A DNA stretch of 64,000 nt from Yaniella halotolerans DSM 15476 (GTDB lineage Bacteria; Actinomycetota; Actinomycetes; Actinomycetales; Micrococcaceae): assembly GCF_000420805.1 (NCBI RefSeq), contig NZ_ATVQ01000002.1:186001-250000 (forward strand), in the 5' to 3' direction. A program made the position numbers and the translations under genes. Shown piece after piece: positions 9,366-18,462 of this stretch. The stretch's first letter is position 1. The number at the start of each line of letters is the position of its first letter. The notes under the pieces were generated by a model. It did not search any database. It was not told the origin of the DNA and saw only the letters and a program-made list of their open reading frames with translations.

Positions 9366-9842
9366 GTGGCAATCGAAGTACTGAATGAAACAGACGACGA
9401 CATTGATATTCAGCGAGTGGTGAGCCTCGGCAAACACCTGTTTCAAGGACTCCATATTCATCCCGAATCTGAAGTCGCAGTTGTCTTCGTTGATAACGAG
9501 GCAATGAGTTTCCTGCACCAGGAATGGATGGGGCTTGAGGGCCCAACGGATGTGATGAGTTTTCCGATGGATGAGTTACGTCCGGGCACTCACGAAGCTC
9601 CCGCAGAGGGCCTCTTGGGCGACATTGTCATCAGCCCCACCGTCGCTGCAGAGCACGCTTCGCAGGGCGGGCATACAGTGGCCGATGAAATCGCCTTACT
9701 CGTCGCCCACGGCTTACTACACCTGTTGGGTTTCGATCATCACGACGAAGACGAAAAGCAGAAGATGTTCGATACACAGGACCAACTACTTGAACAGTTC
9801 CTGGGCTATACGCCTCCACAACTAGCCGACCCTGGGAAGTAG
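9366..9842 (+). CDS. ybeY: Endoribonuclease YbeY / rRNA maturation factor
   Basis: Metal-dependent RNase involved in 16S rRNA 3' end maturation and ribosome quality control. The zinc motif HGLLHLLGFDH is complete near residue 117, followed by the acidic tail DEDEKQKMFDTQD usual for the family. The length of 158 residues is normal. The start is GTG at 9366, six bases after phoH, and the stop is five bases before the CBS-domain gene, so phoH, ybeY, the CorC-like gene and era form one operon. Confidence 0.96.
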   Translation: MAIEVLNETDDDIDIQRVVSLGKHLFQGLHIHPESEVAVVFVDNEAMSFLHQEWMGLEGPTDVMSFPMDELRPGTHEAPAEGLLGDIVISPTVAAEHASQGGHTVADEIALLVAHGLLHLLGFDHHDEDEKQKMFDTQDQLLEQFLGYTPPQLADPGK

Positions 9843-9847
9843 TCAAT

Positions 9848-11128
9848 ATGGTCGCGCCCATTGTCCTAGTACTTTTATTTCTTGTTGCTTTGAGCCTCAC
9901 TTGGATTCTGACGTTGGCAGAAACAGCTCTGGACTACCTTTCATTTCGTGATGCCGAAGCCATCGTAGTTCAACATCCATCCAATCCGGTCGTGCACATC
10001 ATGGACCGGTTGGCAGAACATCAACTTGCCACCCGCTTCTGGAATACGGTCTTCCTCGCTTCCAGCGCTGTCCTCATGACGGTGTTTATTGACCATTTCG
10101 TGAGTAACGTATGGCTTGCTGCGGCCGGCGGCATAGCTGTCATGGCCGTCCTCACTCTAGCCATCTCGGCGCGAAGCCCGCGCAGAATTGGTGCCAAGCA
10201 CTACGAGGTATCCGCACGCCTGACAGCATGGTTAGTTCGTCCGCTCGCTGCAGTGTTGGGCCCACTTCCAGGTTTGTTTATTGCCGAAACCGAAAATGAG
10301 CAAGACGACGAAAACGATGACGATGATCTGGAAGAACGACATTTTCGCGCATACGTCTCTCGGGCATCGGCGGCCGATGTTCTCGAGGACAACGAAGCAG
10401 AAATGATCCAATCAGTTTTTGACATGGACGACACACTGGTCCGTGCCATCATGGTGCCCCGCACCGACGTCGTCTGGTTAGATTCCGGTACCACGCTTGC
10501 TGAAGCCACCGATGTGTTCATACGGTCGGGGTATTCCCGGATACCCCTGATCGGAGACAGCCCAGATGACGTTCTAGGCATCATATTCCTCAAGGACATC
10601 ATCCGGGCCATGCACATGCACAAGCTGAGCTCAAGTGATGCGGTCAACTTGATTGCACGGGAGATACGTGTCGTCCCAGAATCCAAGTCGGTCTGGGATT
10701 TACTACAAGAACTCCAAAGTGAGGCCATCCACGCGGCAGTGGTTGTCGACGAGTACGGTGGTACCGCAGGATTTGTGACCCTGGAAGATCTGATCGAGGA
10801 GCTCGTGGGCGATATCTCAGATGAGTACGATGACGCCGAAATCGCCGATGTTATCCCGCAACCCGATGGTGAGTACCTGGTGAAAGCGTCGATGTCAGTT
10901 TCAGATTTCTCGGAAGCTTTCGGCTTGCTATTGGACGACGATGAAGATGAGGACGTTGATACTGTAGGCGGTTTACTCGCGAAGAGTTTGGGTAAGATTC
11001 CTATTAAAGGATCAGTGACTGATGTCGAGAACCTCACGCTGACCGTTGAGACACTGACTGGACGACGAAACCGTGTCGATACTATACGCGTTACACGCCA
11101 AACAACCCTGCAGGAGCCCAAACTATGA
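9848..11128 (+). CDS. CNNM/CorC-type hemolysin-family membrane protein with CBS domains
   Basis: Integral membrane protein of the HlyC/CorC family, whose members are linked to magnesium or cobalt homeostasis. The N-terminal membrane part (DUF21) covers about residues 1-150, with hydrophobic segments near 3-22, 62-77 and 85-103. A highly acidic linker (EQDDENDDDDLEE) precedes a CBS pair (about 195-310; MVPRTDVVWLD, TAGFVTLEDLIEELVGDI). The C-terminal CorC_HlyC domain follows. Length is 426 residues. The stop overlaps the era start by four bases (ATGA). Confidence 0.93.
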   Translation: MVAPIVLVLLFLVALSLTWILTLAETALDYLSFRDAEAIVVQHPSNPVVHIMDRLAEHQLATRFWNTVFLASSAVLMTVFIDHFVSNVWLAAAGGIAVMAVLTLAISARSPRRIGAKHYEVSARLTAWLVRPLAAVLGPLPGLFIAETENEQDDENDDDDLEERHFRAYVSRASAADVLEDNEAEMIQSVFDMDDTLVRAIMVPRTDVVWLDSGTTLAEATDVFIRSGYSRIPLIGDSPDDVLGIIFLKDIIRAMHMHKLSSSDAVNLIAREIRVVPESKSVWDLLQELQSEAIHAAVVVDEYGGTAGFVTLEDLIEELVGDISDEYDDAEIADVIPQPDGEYLVKASMSVSDFSEAFGLLLDDDEDEDVDTVGGLLAKSLGKIPIKGSVTDVENLTLTVETLTGRRNRVDTIRVTRQTTLQEPKL

Positions 11129-12075
11129 TCCCAACCGAATATCCAGAAAACTTTCGGTCTGGGTTTGTCAGCCTGGTCGGCCGGCCAAATGCCGGTAAAT
11201 CGACACTGACAAATGCCATGGTTGGCACCAAAGTGGCCATTACTTCTTCTAAACCACAAACCACCAGGCGCGTGATTCGCGGTATCGTGTCTGCTGATGA
11301 TCATCAGCTGATACTGGTCGATACCCCTGGCCTTCACCGTCCGCGCACGCTATTAGGCGAGCGGCTAAACGACCTCGTCGCCGAAACTTTGTCTGGGATG
11401 GACGCTGTGGCTATGTGCATTCCTGCGAATGAAAAAATTGGGCCAGGTGATCGATTCATTACCGAACAGCTCGCGAAACTACATAAAATTCCCGTTATTG
11501 CACTCGTAACAAAAGTGGATACCGTGACTAGGGGAGTCCTCGCTGATCAACTCATTGCCGTTCAACAACTGGGCGAGGAAGTACTCACGCCAGATGGCGG
11601 GGAAGGTTTTGCAGAAATTGTGCCCGTTTCGGTAAAGGGTGATGTGCAAGTCGACACTGTTGTGGATGTGTTGACCAAATATCTCCCGCAGTCGCCACCG
11701 TTGTACCCAGACGGCGTGATTACGGACGAACCTGACGATGTCATGGTGGCAGAACTCATCCGGGAAGCAGCATTAGAAGATGTCTTTGACGAGCTGCCAC
11801 ACTCTTTGGCCGTGGTCGTCAATGAAATGGCCGAACGCGAGGTTGAACCTGGCGAACCGGCCATCACAGATATTTATGCTGAGATCTATGTTGAACGCGA
11901 TAGCCAAAAAGGCATCATCATCGGAAAGGGCGGGAGCCAGCTGCGGACAATTGGCCAGCGGTCGCGAAAAAGTATTCGACGCTTGCTCGGGACCCAGGTC
12001 CATCTCGACCTCGTCGTCAAAGTCGCCAAAGAATGGCAGCGTAATCCAAAACACATGAATCGGTTGGGTTTCTAA
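11125..12075 (+). CDS. era: GTPase Era
   Basis: Essential GTPase that binds the 3' end of 16S rRNA and helps 30S assembly. G1 is GRPNAGKST, G3 is DTPGLH and G4 is TKVD. The C-terminal KH domain is intact (GIIIGKGGSQLRTIGQRSR). Length is 316 residues. ATG overlaps the upstream stop in ATGA, so translation is probably coupled. The last codons appear to contain the -35 box of the leuA leader promoter. Confidence 0.97.
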   Translation: MIPTEYPENFRSGFVSLVGRPNAGKSTLTNAMVGTKVAITSSKPQTTRRVIRGIVSADDHQLILVDTPGLHRPRTLLGERLNDLVAETLSGMDAVAMCIPANEKIGPGDRFITEQLAKLHKIPVIALVTKVDTVTRGVLADQLIAVQQLGEEVLTPDGGEGFAEIVPVSVKGDVQVDTVVDVLTKYLPQSPPLYPDGVITDEPDDVMVAELIREAALEDVFDELPHSLAVVVNEMAEREVEPGEPAITDIYAEIYVERDSQKGIIIGKGGSQLRTIGQRSRKSIRRLLGTQVHLDLVVKVAKEWQRNPKHMNRLGF

Positions 12076-12098
12076 CTTCACGGTGTTAGGCTAAGTGC
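12064..12098 (+). promoter_or_regulatory. Probable leuA promoter
   Basis: A -35-like TTGGGT at 12064-12069 (inside the era 3' end) and a -10-like TAGGCT at 12087-12092 are separated by 17 bases. The next suitable purine start is the A of the leader-peptide ATG at 12099, six bases past the -10 box. This geometry fits a leaderless transcript, common in actinobacteria. It is called by eye and has no experimental support. Confidence 0.5.
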
Positions 12099-12194
12099 AT
12101 GCATCGCACTCAGGGCACCCCACGTCACGGTGACAACCGTGCAATTCTTGGTGCCCTTCCAGGCTTACTCCTACCGTGCCGTAGCGGGGCCTAG
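12099..12194 (+). CDS. Putative leuA leader peptide (attenuation)
   Basis: A 31-codon reading frame upstream of leuA beginning ATGCATCGC and ending TAG. Its second half reads ILGALPGLLLPC, with three adjacent leucine codons TTA-CTC-CTA at 12165-12173 plus two CTT codons. A ribosome stalled there for lack of leucyl-tRNA would cover bases able to pair with downstream RNA. No ribosome site precedes the ATG, but the promoter geometry suggests a leaderless start. Leader peptides before leuA are known in actinobacteria; this one is inferred from codon content and position. Confidence 0.6.
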   Translation: MHRTQGTPRHGDNRAILGALPGLLLPCRSGA

Positions 12195-12248
12195 CATTCT
12201 CAAGCACATGCTTTGAAAATGCCACCTGGTAGGACCGGACCCCGTTAC
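12170..12248 (+). promoter_or_regulatory. Candidate leuA attenuator pairing region
   Basis: CCTACC at 12170-12175, made from the leader leucine codons, can pair with GGTAGG at 12229-12234. Just inside and beyond, GTAGCGGGG at 12181-12189 can pair with CCCCGTTAC at 12240-12248 (one G-T pair). The two helices cannot both form freely with a ribosome on the leader, which is the logic of attenuation. A T-run terminator is not obvious, so control might act on translation of leuA instead. Confidence 0.45.
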
Positions 12249-12364
12249 GGAGCCAACGACACGGTCTGCCACCGGTGAGACATGAGTTCTAAAACACCGG
12301 TATGTCACCATTGGTCCACTACACTCAACAACAGGACCAGGCAGTCAAAGATTGAGGAAAAGCT

Positions 12365-14119
12365 TTGCGCAAATTTCAGCAACCATCCGGTATGAACTTC
12401 AGCAAGTACGTGCCATTCGAGGAACAAATCGAAGTAAATCTGCCGGATCGCACTTGGCCCGACAAAATCATTACCCAAGCTCCACGTTGGTGTGCGGTAG
12501 ATCTGCGCGACGGGAACCAAGCACTTGTGAACCCCATGGACTCGGTGCGCAAACTACGAATGTTTCAGCTCCTGGTCAATATGGGATACAAGGAGATTGA
12601 AGTCGGATTCCCCGCAGCCTCACAGACCGACTACGACTTCGTGCGGCAGCTGATCGAAGAAGACCACATTCCAGATGATGTACATATCCAAGTATTGACT
12701 CAGTCGCGTGAACACCTCATCGAACGCACCTATCAGGCACTCGAAGGTGCTCCGCGGGCCATTGTCCACCTCTATAACTCGACCTCAGTTTTGCAGCGTC
12801 GCGTCGTTTTCCGGGAAGAACAATCCGGAATCATTGATATCGCTACCCGCGGTGCAATGCTGTGCCGAAAGTACGAAGAGCAACTCACCGATACCGATGT
12901 TGTCTATCAGTACTCACCAGAATCCTTTACGGGAACAGAACTGGAATTCGCCGCGGAAATTTCAAACCGGGTTTCTGACGTGTTGGAAGCCTCAACTGAT
13001 CGACAAATGATCCTGAACCTGCCGGCAACAGTCGAGATGTCGACACCAAACCGATATGCCGACCAGATTGAATGGATGCACCGCAATCTCGAAAACCGAG
13101 ACTCGATCATTTTGTCGCTACACCCGCATAATGACCGAGGAAGCGGTGTCGCGGCAGCAGAGCTTGGCTATATGGCCGGTGCCGACCGCATCGAAGGTTG
13201 TCTCTTCGGCAACGGCGAGCGTACCGGTAACGTCGACCTGATCACGCTGGGTATGAACCTTTACACACAAGGTATTGACCCTGAAATTGACTTCTCCGAT
13301 ATGGACAAAATCCAAGAAGTCTACGAATATGCCACGCAGATGCAAGTACATGAACGTTCACCATGGTCAGGCGAACTGGTCTTCACCGCCTTCTCTGGTT
13401 CGCACCAGGATGCCATCAATAAAGGGTTCAACGATATGAATGACCGCGCTGCCGAAGCCGGCGTCACCACCGAGGACCTCGATTGGGGCGTCCCATATCT
13501 GCCAGTTGATCCCGAAGACATCGGCCGGAGCTATGAAGCGGTCATCCGTGTGAACTCCCAGTCTGGCAAGGGCGGAGTTGCTTACATGCTGAAAACGGAT
13601 CACAAAATTGACCTGCCACGCCGCGCCCAAGTCGAATTCTCAGCAGTCGTAAAAGACTACACGGACACCCATGGGGGAGAGATCACCTCGGAGACGCTGT
13701 GGAAAGTCTTCTCCGATGAATACCTGCCTACCGAAAATCCCGAAGATGGCTGGGGACGCTATCACCTGGTATCGTCGACATCCTCGACGACAGAGCAGGG
13801 TGAATTTTCCATGGAAGTCCAGATGGACCGCGATGGTGAAATTGTTACTCGTTCGACCACGGGAAATGGTCCGATCTCCGCACTAGTGGCAATGTACAAC
13901 GAAGCCGGGATTGACGTCCGTGTTCTGGACTATGCCGAACATGCGCTTACTGAAGGTGGCGAAGCCATGGCCGCAGCCTACGTAGAAGCCGCGATTGGTG
14001 ACCGCATCTTGTGGGGTGTTGGACTGGATTACAATACCTCCACTGCATCGCTACAGGCAGTCACGTCCGCAGTCAATCGGTACCTGCGTGATGAAGAGTC
14101 TGAAAAAGCCACTGAATAA
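12365..14119 (+). CDS. leuA: 2-isopropylmalate synthase
   Basis: First committed enzyme of leucine synthesis: condenses 2-oxoisovalerate with acetyl-CoA. The 584-residue protein is of the long LeuA type. The catalytic start CAVDLRDGNQAL, the HPHNDRGSGVAAAELG metal site and GCLFGNGERTGNVDL are visible, and the C-terminal regulatory domain that senses leucine is present. The start is TTG at 12365 with GAGGA six bases upstream (12354-12358). It is preceded by a 289-base leader with a probable attenuator. The 3' end overlaps the proposed recO start. Confidence 0.97.
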   Translation: MRKFQQPSGMNFSKYVPFEEQIEVNLPDRTWPDKIITQAPRWCAVDLRDGNQALVNPMDSVRKLRMFQLLVNMGYKEIEVGFPAASQTDYDFVRQLIEEDHIPDDVHIQVLTQSREHLIERTYQALEGAPRAIVHLYNSTSVLQRRVVFREEQSGIIDIATRGAMLCRKYEEQLTDTDVVYQYSPESFTGTELEFAAEISNRVSDVLEASTDRQMILNLPATVEMSTPNRYADQIEWMHRNLENRDSIILSLHPHNDRGSGVAAAELGYMAGADRIEGCLFGNGERTGNVDLITLGMNLYTQGIDPEIDFSDMDKIQEVYEYATQMQVHERSPWSGELVFTAFSGSHQDAINKGFNDMNDRAAEAGVTTEDLDWGVPYLPVDPEDIGRSYEAVIRVNSQSGKGGVAYMLKTDHKIDLPRRAQVEFSAVVKDYTDTHGGEITSETLWKVFSDEYLPTENPEDGWGRYHLVSSTSSTTEQGEFSMEVQMDRDGEIVTRSTTGNGPISALVAMYNEAGIDVRVLDYAEHALTEGGEAMAAAYVEAAIGDRILWGVGLDYNTSTASLQAVTSAVNRYLRDEESEKATE

Positions 14120-14894
14120 GACACCGCGTAAAAGATCCCGTGGCTCCGGAACCTATATTGCCCAAAGTTACCGGACCCACGGGATTATTCTGCGCACGTA
14201 TAAGTTAGCCGAAGCAGATCGCATCATTGTCGTACTGACCGCTGACCACGGTCAAATTCGCGCGGTGGCTAAGGGTGTTCGCCGGACAACGTCGAAGTTC
14301 GGTTCAACATTGGAGCCGTTTATGCACACCCGGTTACAGCTGGTTCCCAGACGCGGCATGGATGTCATTGCGCAAACCGAAACAATTCACTCCTACGGCA
14401 TGATGCTCACGAATGATTACGATACGTTCGGTGCTGCGTCCGCCATGGTCGAAACTGCAGAACAATTGACACGCGATGACGATGGCGCAGATGGCGCCAC
14501 CCAGTACCGACTGCTCCACGGGGCGATTGCCGCACTTGCTCGTCGTGCAGCTGCTCCTATGATGCTCTTGACTTCGTATTTGCTACGAGCATTGACAGTG
14601 GCAGGTTGGGCACCACGATTTAGCGAGTGTAGTCGGTGCGGTATCGAGGGAACACATAATTGGCTTTCGGAGCCTATGGGTGGTGTAGTTTGCGATGACT
14701 GTGCACCACCGCAGACCACCTATGTTCCCGATGGGGTGGTGTTGCTCTTACAAGCCCTTCTTGTGGGGGAATGGCCGACGGTTGACCAGGCACAATTCGC
14801 CGATACCCGGCAGGCAACCAGCTTCGTGGCAGAATATTTGCAGTACCATTTAGAAAAGAATTTGCAGTCACTATCCGTGATGGACCAGGGCTAA
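14091..14894 (+). CDS. recO: DNA repair protein RecO
   Basis: Recombination mediator of the RecFOR pathway that loads RecA onto SSB-coated DNA. The N-terminal OB-fold begins at [20 protein letters not shown], and the four-cysteine zinc site is present (CSRCG and CDDC). Chosen start is ATG at 14091, which gives 267 residues and overlaps leuA by 29 bases; the frame is open further upstream, but that extension runs inside leuA and does not look like RecO. uppS follows 20 bases after the stop, the usual recO-uppS order in actinobacteria. Confidence 0.94.
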   Translation: MKSLKKPLNKTPRKRSRGSGTYIAQSYRTHGIILRTYKLAEADRIIVVLTADHGQIRAVAKGVRRTTSKFGSTLEPFMHTRLQLVPRRGMDVIAQTETIHSYGMMLTNDYDTFGAASAMVETAEQLTRDDDGADGATQYRLLHGAIAALARRAAAPMMLLTSYLLRALTVAGWAPRFSECSRCGIEGTHNWLSEPMGGVVCDDCAPPQTTYVPDGVVLLLQALLVGEWPTVDQAQFADTRQATSFVAEYLQYHLEKNLQSLSVMDQG

Positions 14895-14914
14895 ACACCG
14901 CAGGAGTCACATAT

Positions 14915-15697
14915 ATGCCATACGAAAATCCGGCCCCACATCCGGATGGTTTCGTCATGCCACTCATCGACCAGAAATTCATTCCACAACACGTAGGCAT
15001 TGTGATGGACGGGAATGGTCGTTGGGCAAACCAGCGGGGGCTTCCACGGACAGAAGGCCACCGTGCTGGAGAACAAGCACTGCTCGATGTCATGGCCGGT
15101 GCAGTTGAGATGGGCATCAAATACGTTTCCGTCTATGCTTTTTCTACCGAGAATTGGAAACGCTCACCCGATGAGGTGGCGTTCCTTATGGGGTTCTCGA
15201 GAGATGTCTTGCGTCGGCAACGAGACACGCTGAATGATTGGGGAGTAAGGGTCCGCTGGAATGGGCGTACACCACGTTTGTGGAAATCTGTCATTAAGGA
15301 ATTACAGACTGCGGAAGGGCTGACCAAGAATAATGACCGGACTAACCTGGTCATGTGTGTGAATTATGGCGGTCGCGCCGAAATCGCCGATGCAGTACAA
15401 GATATTGCTCAGCAGGTAGCGGATGGCAAGATGAAGCCTAAGGCGATCAGTGAAAAAACGGTGACACAGCATCTGCGTCAACCCGATGTCCCAGACGTTG
15501 ACCTATTCTTACGGACTTCGGGTGAACAACGGTTATCGAATTTCTTACTGTGGCAATCAGCCTATGCTGAGTTGGTATTCTTAGATGTCCTGTGGCCGGA
15601 TGTCAATCGGAAGACTCTTTGGGACGCCGTCGAAATTTACGCATCGCGGGACCGCCGATATGGTGGAGCGATTGATAAATCGGCTACGAACCGTTGA
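14915..15697 (+). CDS. uppS: Isoprenyl transferase (undecaprenyl/decaprenyl diphosphate synthase)
   Basis: Cis-prenyltransferase that extends farnesyl diphosphate with isopentenyl diphosphate to the lipid carrier for cell-wall synthesis. The signature [15 protein letters not shown], the substrate helix FSTENWKRS and the C-terminal [19 protein letters not shown] are all conserved. Length is 260 residues; GGAG precedes the ATG. Its 3' end overlaps the convergent hydrolase gene by 14 bases. Confidence 0.96.
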   Translation: MPYENPAPHPDGFVMPLIDQKFIPQHVGIVMDGNGRWANQRGLPRTEGHRAGEQALLDVMAGAVEMGIKYVSVYAFSTENWKRSPDEVAFLMGFSRDVLRRQRDTLNDWGVRVRWNGRTPRLWKSVIKELQTAEGLTKNNDRTNLVMCVNYGGRAEIADAVQDIAQQVADGKMKPKAISEKTVTQHLRQPDVPDVDLFLRTSGEQRLSNFLLWQSAYAELVFLDVLWPDVNRKTLWDAVEIYASRDRRYGGAIDKSATNR

Positions 15698-16655
15698 AAT
15701 AGTTTAGCCACCTGAAGGTGGCGTCAAAAGCCTCGTCTCTGATTGGCCGTGGAGACGCATAGACATCGTGGAGAGCGTCCCGGATTTTGTGGACCATCAC
15801 GCGGTTCCCCAATTGCACCGCCCGATGAGCTGTTGCGTGAACGTCCAACACAGAGTCAGCGTGCCGCATTTTGGTGGAATATTTGGCGCCGAAATGAGAC
15901 TGCGTGGAGGTAAGCACCAATACCGGGACATCAATATCCAACCCTTTTCGAACGCGACTATGCCCCGCCAAAATTGCGGCCAGCCAGCCGCCTTGGATAT
16001 CGAAGGAGTACCTGGGCCGCCACAGTGGATGTAAGACCCACTCGCCGTGCTCGTTGGCCGAAATAGAACGGTAAAAGAAGTCAAACTTCGGAAGCAACAA
16101 TTTCCGTTCGGGAGCCGATCTCCAGATGGGATCTGCAACCGTATTGGCAAACCCGCGCAACCAGGCGTTTCCCTGCAAAGCCAACCAGGGCGCATTTAAC
16201 ACAAGGCCTCCGGTTTGTCCGGGGTGGTGCTCCGCCCAGAGTGCGGCGATAAGTCCACCGGTGGAATGAGCGATGATCGTCGGGAGGGTACCAGGATGGT
16301 CCAATTTGATCAGTGCCAGAGCTGCCCCAATTTCGTCATCGTACTGGGCAAGATCATCGATATATCCTGGAGACTGTTTTGGGCGCAGCGACCGACCATA
16401 TTTGCGCAGGTCCAAGGCATAGAATGCATAACCGTGTTTTGAAGCAGCATCGGCGAGCTCAGTGTTATAAAAATAGTCTGACCACCCGTGGATATAGAGC
16501 ACCGGCGTACCTTTTGACACGTCAAAACGAATCAGAGTGGCAGATACGGGCCCCTCGGAATCTACGCCTAGTGGGAGCGTCCTGCGGGAAAAGCCCGGTA
16601 GCACATCCGGTACCCACGTGTCTGGCGGGGTATCTTCGAGTAATCCATAATGCAT
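15684..16655 (-). CDS. Alpha/beta hydrolase (serine aminopeptidase/lysophospholipase-like)
   Basis: Predicted cytoplasmic alpha/beta-hydrolase of 323 residues. The oxyanion loop region [14 protein letters not shown] and the nucleophile elbow AHSTGG (Ser near residue 130) are clear; the latter is a variant of GHSxG. Pattern and size fit the S33/monoacylglycerol-lipase-like group; the substrate is unknown. The gene is convergent with uppS, with a 14-base overlap, and divergent from pyrD. Confidence 0.88.
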   Translation of the reverse strand: MHYGLLEDTPPDTWVPDVLPGFSRRTLPLGVDSEGPVSATLIRFDVSKGTPVLYIHGWSDYFYNTELADAASKHGYAFYALDLRKYGRSLRPKQSPGYIDDLAQYDDEIGAALALIKLDHPGTLPTIIAHSTGGLIAALWAEHHPGQTGGLVLNAPWLALQGNAWLRGFANTVADPIWRSAPERKLLLPKFDFFYRSISANEHGEWVLHPLWRPRYSFDIQGGWLAAILAGHSRVRKGLDIDVPVLVLTSTQSHFGAKYSTKMRHADSVLDVHATAHRAVQLGNRVMVHKIRDALHDVYASPRPIRDEAFDATFRWLNYFNGS

Positions 16656-16732
16656 TCTAGACCCCCCTCATCATGTGACAAAACGCGTGAATAGTTGCGA
16701 GTGCTGCTCACGATTATGGTTGACTACCACCT

Positions 16733-17842
16733 ATGACCAACCTAATTGCTGCGCGTCTCGCGGGCCAGACGCCACTGTTGTATCCTCGAATTTTTGATGC
16801 GGTCTTCTCTAACATGGACGCCGAACGGGCCCATGACATCGGGTTTAAAGCTATCCGAACAGCTGAGAAAACCGGTGCATCGAGAATATTGCGCGCAACA
16901 TTTCAACCGGCCAAGCAGCTTCGAACCAATGCGATGGGCATCAGCTTCCCTTCACCGTTTGGCTTGGCCGCCGGATTCGACAAGGCTGGTATAGGTACGA
17001 GCGCGTTAGCAGACCTAGGGTTCGGCCATATCGAGGTCGGCACCATTACCGGACAGCCGCAGCCCGGCAACCCCCAGCCGCGGTTATTCCGGATTCCGCA
17101 GGATCGTGCACTGATCAACCGCATGGGTTTCAATAACCACGGTGCCGCAGCCGTTGCACCCCGATTAGCGAAAACGCGCCACACGTTGACACGACGATTT
17201 GGTCAACACCGCCCCATTTTGGGCGTCAATATTGGAAAGACCAAGGTCGTTGAGCTCGACGACGCCATCGAGGACTACCTGGTTTCCACCCGTCTTTTGG
17301 CACATCACGCCGACTATCTGGTGGTCAATGTTTCTAGCCCGAATACGCCGGGCCTTCGACAATTGCAGGCCATTGATTCACTTGCACCGTTGTTGATTGC
17401 GGTGTCAAAAACCGCCGATGCCGTTACGGGGCGGCACGTGCCATTAGCAGTAAAAATTGCTCCGGATCTTGCTGATGAAGACGTCGTTGCGGTGGCTGAT
17501 ATGGTCACAGATCTTGGCTTGGATGCTGTTATTGCAACGAACACAACGATTTCTCGAGAGGGACTAACCGCAGCCCCAAGTGAGATCGATGCGATGGGTG
17601 CCGGAGGTGTTTCAGGAGCACCAGTCGCCAATCGATCCCTTGCCGTCTTAGAACTGCTTGCTCAGCATCTCACCAGGGCCAGCATTATATCGGTCGGTGG
17701 TGTGACGACGGGGGAAGATGTTATAGAACGGTTGGAAGCTGGTGCAACCCTGGTGCAGGGCTACACCGCCTTCCTGTATGAGGGACCGCTGTGGGCGGGG
17801 CGTATCAACGCCGCCCTCGAACAGCATTACTCAGGGAACTGA
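16733..17842 (+). CDS. pyrD: Dihydroorotate dehydrogenase (quinone), class 2
   Basis: Membrane-associated flavoenzyme of pyrimidine synthesis that oxidises dihydroorotate with quinone as acceptor. The N-terminal extension (residues 1-45) with amphipathic helices marks class 2. FMN-binding segments include FGLAAGFDKAG, GVNIGKTK and NVSSPNTPGLRQLQ; the catalytic base of class 2 enzymes is the Ser in that last motif. Length is 369 residues. The 3' end overlaps the convergent DUF3043 gene by 16 bases. Confidence 0.96.
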   Translation: MTNLIAARLAGQTPLLYPRIFDAVFSNMDAERAHDIGFKAIRTAEKTGASRILRATFQPAKQLRTNAMGISFPSPFGLAAGFDKAGIGTSALADLGFGHIEVGTITGQPQPGNPQPRLFRIPQDRALINRMGFNNHGAAAVAPRLAKTRHTLTRRFGQHRPILGVNIGKTKVVELDDAIEDYLVSTRLLAHHADYLVVNVSSPNTPGLRQLQAIDSLAPLLIAVSKTADAVTGRHVPLAVKIAPDLADEDVVAVADMVTDLGLDAVIATNTTISREGLTAAPSEIDAMGAGGVSGAPVANRSLAVLELLAQHLTRASIISVGGVTTGEDVIERLEAGATLVQGYTAFLYEGPLWAGRINAALEQHYSGN

Positions 17843-18372
17843 CCGCGCTTTACCTGAGGTTTCGGAAGCCGCATGCGACGCATCTGCGTGGCCCGCATGG
17901 CGGCATACCACCGCGTACCAGGCTCCATCGCACCAAATTTCGCTTCCAACCGCTTCTTGACCTGAAAACCAACCCAGAAGCCTTCGAAAATTACCAAGAA
18001 GACAAAGGTCAACATGCCGATGGTCGAAAGGAGCTGCATCTCCGGTACGGGAACGAAGCTTAAGCCTAAAAAGACCAGCACACCGATAATTAGCCACTCA
18101 CCGACACCCCAACGAGCGTCGACGTAATCACGAACATAGCGACGTTGGGGTCCCTTGTCTCGTGGTGGTAGATACTTTTCTTCCCCTGTATCGAGAGCAC
18201 GGCGCATCCGGGCGCGTTCTTCGGCGACAGCGTGTTTATGCTGCTGTTTGGCAACCTTCCGGTCATCGGAAATAAGCGGACGCCGATTCGCGGCTTCCTG
18301 GTCGCGTCGTTTTGGGGTTGGACGCCCTTTCCCTTCGGACTGCCGGCCAATACCCTGGTCTTCTTCGGTCAT
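17827..18372 (-). CDS. DUF3043 membrane protein
   Basis: Conserved actinobacterial protein of unknown function, 181 residues. The first 100 residues are charged and carry GKGRPTPKRRDQEAANRRPL and YLPPRDKGPQRRYVRDYVDAR, typical of DUF3043. Two membrane helices follow (about 101-117 and 120-140), then a basic C-terminus ending RMRLPKPQVKRG. It is convergent with pyrD, overlapping by 16 bases, and its start faces the dipeptidase gene. Confidence 0.9.
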   Translation of the reverse strand: MTEEDQGIGRQSEGKGRPTPKRRDQEAANRRPLISDDRKVAKQQHKHAVAEERARMRRALDTGEEKYLPPRDKGPQRRYVRDYVDARWGVGEWLIIGVLVFLGLSFVPVPEMQLLSTIGMLTFVFLVIFEGFWVGFQVKKRLEAKFGAMEPGTRWYAAMRATQMRRMRLPKPQVKRGQFPE

Positions 18373-18462
18373 TACTTCTCTTCTGTTAGAACGTGGTCGG
18401 ATGATTGTTGCCTCTATTCTAGGACTTCTAATAGGGCTGTCACTCCGACTACTCTAAAGACC

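Noticed and set aside
10201-11337. 378-codon minus-strand open frame opposite the CorC-like gene and era
   Set aside because: Very Ser/Thr/Arg-rich, matches no family, and is fully antisense to well-supported genes; a shadow frame caused by the codon usage of the plus strand.
16313-16660. 115-codon plus-strand frame opposite the alpha/beta hydrolase
   Set aside because: Antisense to a well-supported hydrolase gene, with no family resemblance.
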